Shown one piece after another: positions 60,640 through 64,000 of a stretch of 64,000 bases of DNA. Both the position numbers and the translations under genes were made by a program. Position 1 is the stretch's first letter; the number at the start of each line of letters is the position of its first letter. The stretch comes from Crambe crambe (lineage: Eukaryota > Porifera > Demospongiae > Poecilosclerida > Crambeidae): positions 2,108,001 through 2,172,000 of the forward strand of contig OZ004581.1 in assembly GCA_963924555.1 (NCBI GenBank). Reading direction: 5' to 3'. The notes beneath the pieces are model-generated. The model saw only the letters and a list, made by a program, of their open reading frames with translations. It had not been told where the DNA came from and ran no database searches.

Positions 60640-61140
60640 ACAAGATTGAAACATCAATAATAATTATCATAGTTAATGCAGTTTCATAGAGTAACAACCC
60701 ATTTCTCGTCTTGAGCTAATTCTTTCATTAAAGGTATATAGCTAGTTGTGGTCAATCAGTAACTAGCTATCTTTGTATTACGATCAAAGAATTAAATGCC
60801 TGTATCTATTTCAGGGAAGCTCCATGGTGTCATGCAGTGCCTCTAATAATTCATATTGCTCTTTGGTTTATCCTATCATGGTATGAATGAACCACCTTAA
60901 TTAGATAGTCCTCTCTTCTATAATGTCTTGGAACTATCACAATGGGTTCCTTTCTTGATTGTGTGGTGGGCCAATTTACTGATATACCTGGTGATTATGG
61001 CCAATAAACAACCGAATCCGAGGGCGCAGTGTATTGCCTTCTGGTACCAACTGCTTGACACCAGTCACATTTGCCATGACTATAAACCAGGAATCACAAC
61101 TAAGTAGCTACAATGTATCATGAAATTTCCAACCTCGTGT
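60640..61140 (+). pseudogene. Decayed tail and ectodomain exons of the receptor family
   Basis: About 60645-60710 keeps tail-exon words ('agattgaaa', 'gcagtttcatagagtaaca'). About 60735-61140 follows the ectodomain exon ('gtggtcaatcagtaac', 'cagggaagctccatggtgtc', 'tgaatgaaccacctt') with many stops. Its ectodomain part shares 'gggaagctccatggtgtcat' with the fragment at 55850 but not with the intact gene, so the two relics are closest to each other. Confidence 0.7.
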
Positions 61141-61871
61141 ATTCCATCAGAAGGACACGATCACACCTGAAGAGTTGTAACCACACAATATATAGCTATA
61201 CAAGCTATACGTATAATGGATTTTTTTTAACAACCATGCAAAGTGCTGCTGGGGGAGGGGGGGCTTGAATCTAGTAGGTATTGATGGTGGGTACGTGGCA
61301 TGCAGGCCACCACTAGTGTGGGGCATCCTTCCTTATATGAAGTAGCTATCACTATTATCAGTACTTTCTAGTTTTTCAATTGGGGGCTGATTTATACTTG
61401 ACTCTACAGTTAGCTAGTTAGCTATATCAATTTGACAAAGCAGAGCTTACTGTGCACATGCATGCACAGACAGAACACTTAACAGTAGCTACTTGTAGCT
61501 AGCTAGCCTAATATAGTATAGATGATCAGTGGATATTATTATTTGTAGCTAGCTACCACATGCAGGAGAATTTTGGAAGCCAAACCTAGCTAGCTAGCTA
61601 GCTAACCAGGAAATTAAATCATAGGAAAATATATACTTCATATCTTCATGAATGAAGCACTAGCAGTTCCAGCCATTCCAAATCTGTGTCTACAAGCACT
61701 GGCTGGTACGCATTAAACACACAGTACATATAAAAGAATGCATGGTTGCAATGTTGAGATACAGAGTACATATAAAAGAATGTGTTGTTGCTACGACTGC
61801 ACTAAAGCAGCACTGTTAGGTAGTTATACATGCAAATGTTAGACTACTCTCAGATGCTCCATCTGCAGGTC

Positions 61872-64000
61872 ATGATTTCCCATCGGTTGAAAGTGTTACT
61901 TCTTGCTGCTTCTGTGGTATATACGTACCAGTAGATCTAAGCTATTTCTATTGAACACAGCATAATCATTATTGATTTTGCAGGTGGGTATTGCTTTTGC
62001 AGATTATAACATAGGTGTTGTGTTAAACATTCAATTCCAAGGGGCAGAGAATACTCTTGCCGATGGCTCCTGCTGTGATTCCAGTTGTCTTTCTGATCAG
62101 TCATGTTGTGCCTCCACCAACACCACTTGCTCACCAACCCTCCGTCTCTGTTTTCGTGAGTCCCAGCACCCCAGAGAGGACACAGAGTCATGTCCTCTTA
62201 TGGAAATCCAACGCAATTCAGCTAATGATGCTTTGATTCTATTCGGCACTGATTCAACACCTATCTCAACAGTTTACGCAGTAAGTTGACATTAACATAA
62301 TTATAGCCGAGTTATTATTGATTGTATAAAATATCCAGGGTGGATTTCAGGTGTACATCAGAATATCTAATCAGATGGGAGAAAATCCTGACTTTACACC
62401 TCCTTTCACTGATCCGCTAATAGACGAGGTATTCTTGGAGTTCACTCTACCAGCTGTACTTTTTGATGATCGTCTCGATACAATTACTCAAACATTGAAC
62501 AGTACTGGTCGCTTTGGTAGGGCAGCGGGAACAATGGTGGCAAATGTTCACTGTGCTGAAGGCTGGAATGGTATAGCTTGTGAGATATTCTGTAATACCA
62601 CATGTGATCCACCCATGACTGCCAGACCCACTACAGTGACACCTCCCAGACCCACTACAGTGACACCTCCCACTATGAGAAGCACTGCACGAACAATTCC
62701 TACCAATCATTCCAATGTCATTGGCTTGGCAGTGGGTGTGTCACTGGGTGGAGTGGTACTGATTGTAGTGGTCCTCCTCCTCCTCATCATTATCATAATC
62801 ATCCTGTGCAAGAGTTGGCACAATGCTAAACTACCTGGTACATACATATATCATATGTATATAGCTAGCTACATAGGATCCCATGTAGGGACCGGGACCA
62901 GCCTATTTATTCTGCCAGTATAATTTAGTGGCAGTGCAGCCCCTCCCCCCACTTAATATTTTGTGGCCAAAAAATAGTGAATATTTTAATGATAGCATGG
63001 ATAGCAAAACATGGAACATATATGTCATCAGCTTCCCACCCCCCACTTTTAGTGTAATTTCAGGCTAGCATAATATTATGAATTTTACTAATAGGCGGCC
63101 TAATTATAGGGAAGGAAGATTTATATGATCATAATCTTTAGCATGCAATGCATCATAATATGAGGTGCATGTATAGTTAGCTGCAACATGGTTAACAATC
63201 TTCAGGGGCTGATCCAGGTAGGGGCCTAAGGGACCCGGGCCCCCCCTTTTTCATTATAAAGATATAAATATTTGCTGACAAACACCCCAGACGTATGATC
63301 CTTATAGATTAATCACCAGATATTTTTAAAATTCAATCATAATTTTAATAATTAAAATGGGTATGTTTTGGTCAGTGGCCAGCCAAATATTTTTCTGTGC
63401 GCAAGCGCGTGCCCCTCTTTCATAAAACTCTACATCAGCCCCTGATCTTTAGGCTGAGTAAAAGTGAGTGTGAAGCAGAAAAATTTGATTTTTTAGTAAG
63501 ATCTGAAGAGGATAATGGGTAATCATAATAATAGGTATAACTCTTGGGGGTTGAAAGCATGATACATAAATACAGCTGCATGCCTAATCCATATATGTCA
63601 CAAATGGCACAAAGAGTCCACAATCGCTAATTCTGACAAGGTCCAGAGTGATAAGAGGTCTATTACAGTGTATAGCTAGTACGGCCCAGTGCCTCCAACC
63701 TGTGAACTTTGATCTCAGTAAAATGCACATATAAAATATGTACAGTGAGTTTGCCTTAAATTTCAGTATTTTGGAAAAATTTGGTCAAATTAATTCAGTG
63801 ATGAATCTATGTCTGAGCGCCAACTTCACAAAATTGAACTAGCTACATAGCTATAGCTATGTACAAGACTTATAGCTAGTAATCATACTTCAGCAGATTA
63901 AGAAAAAAAAAATCAGCCAGCAGTTAGCTAGCTAGCTAGCTACATAGCTACCCCCCATAATTTTTGTTATGACTATCTTACAACACTCAGCTGCAACAGA
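61872..64000 (+). CDS. Notch-ligand-like membrane protein: MNNL plus half DSL, no EGF repeats (continues past window)
   Basis: Exons 61872-61916, 61984-62280 and 62351-62837 join in phase (0, 0, 1). A further exon starts at 63991 with the same CTGCAACAGA as the tail exons upstream, so the gene runs off the window. MISHRLKVLLLAASVVGIAFA is a clear signal peptide. Residues about 22-180 resemble the MNNL domain of Delta/Jagged (GVVLNIQF, DGSCC, LRLCFRE). Residues 182-199 (CAEGWNGIACEIFC, then NTTC) match the start of a DSL module, which then breaks off. A Thr/Pro stalk with two copies of PRPTTVTPP follows, then a membrane helix at about 237-266. In animals MNNL-DSL binds Notch; whether this truncated form does is unknown. 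Confidence 0.75.
63203..63444. mobile_element. ~240-bp hAT-like MITE in the intron of the Notch-ligand-like gene
   Basis: CAGGGGCTGAT at the left end and ATCAGCCCCTG at the right are exact inverted copies. ATCTT directly repeats on both sides (63198-63202 and 63445-63449). The terminal word and the following 'gggcccggg'-type GC block are like a widespread invertebrate MITE type usually assigned to hAT, but hAT duplications are 8 bp, so the class is uncertain. Confidence 0.75.

Overview
The window is nuclear DNA of an early-branching animal, most likely a marine demosponge. The reasons are AT-rich DNA with short spliced introns (GT/AG), clustered CARD-NACHT-LRR (NLR) genes of the kind known to be expanded in sponges, an animal-type inositol polyphosphate multikinase, a coiled-coil/PDZ scaffold of DLG5 type, Notch-ligand-like (MNNL) surface proteins, and very abundant TAGCTA-type words and small foldback transposons. 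No species is assigned. Exon limits were read by eye from splice signals and kept only when the phases joined in frame.

Region 1 (about 1.5-25 kb) is a decaying NLR cluster. One NLR looks intact (1538-4578, 976 aa). Its 3' two thirds, with the downstream minus-strand mitochondrial carrier gene, are duplicated about 13 kb away. The duplicated carrier is intact. The duplicated NLR has lost its CARD and ATP-binding half and has one internal stop, and it abuts a broken P-element-type transposase across an AT-rich joint. Further NLR relics lie at 7389 (first exon only), 13590-14733, 20820-23696 (several frameshifts, one just after Walker A) and 23990-24898. Between them, 7.5-13.5 kb is filled by nested foldback elements and minisatellites.

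Region 2 (25.9-35.5 kb) is one six-exon gene for an IPMK-like kinase (493 aa). Its introns carry a 50-bp, an 81-bp and a 22-bp minisatellite, a TTAA-flanked foldback element inserted inside the 81-bp array, and a TA-flanked mini-transposon whose ends resemble words in the arrays.

Region 3 (36.4-53.8 kb) is a ten-coding-exon gene for a 782-aa coiled-coil protein with two PDZ domains and a C-terminal Thr-His-Val that fits a PDZ ligand. Its long introns hold a 380-bp CT tract and many minisatellites, including one 74-bp family found in both orientations.

Region 4 (54.6-64 kb) is a tandem family of single-pass membrane proteins built from exons joined in phase 1: signal-peptide exon, ectodomain exon(s), membrane exon, and a short tail with NPVY and DYEIV-like motifs. 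One copy is intact (58233-60484). One has no ectodomain exon but still splices in frame (54599-55551). Several copies are decayed. The last one (61872 to the window end) has an MNNL-like domain and only the first half of a DSL module. Part of this stretch arose by tandem duplication that also copied the last exon of the PDZ gene. This modular, EGF-less Notch-ligand-like family is the most unusual feature of the window.
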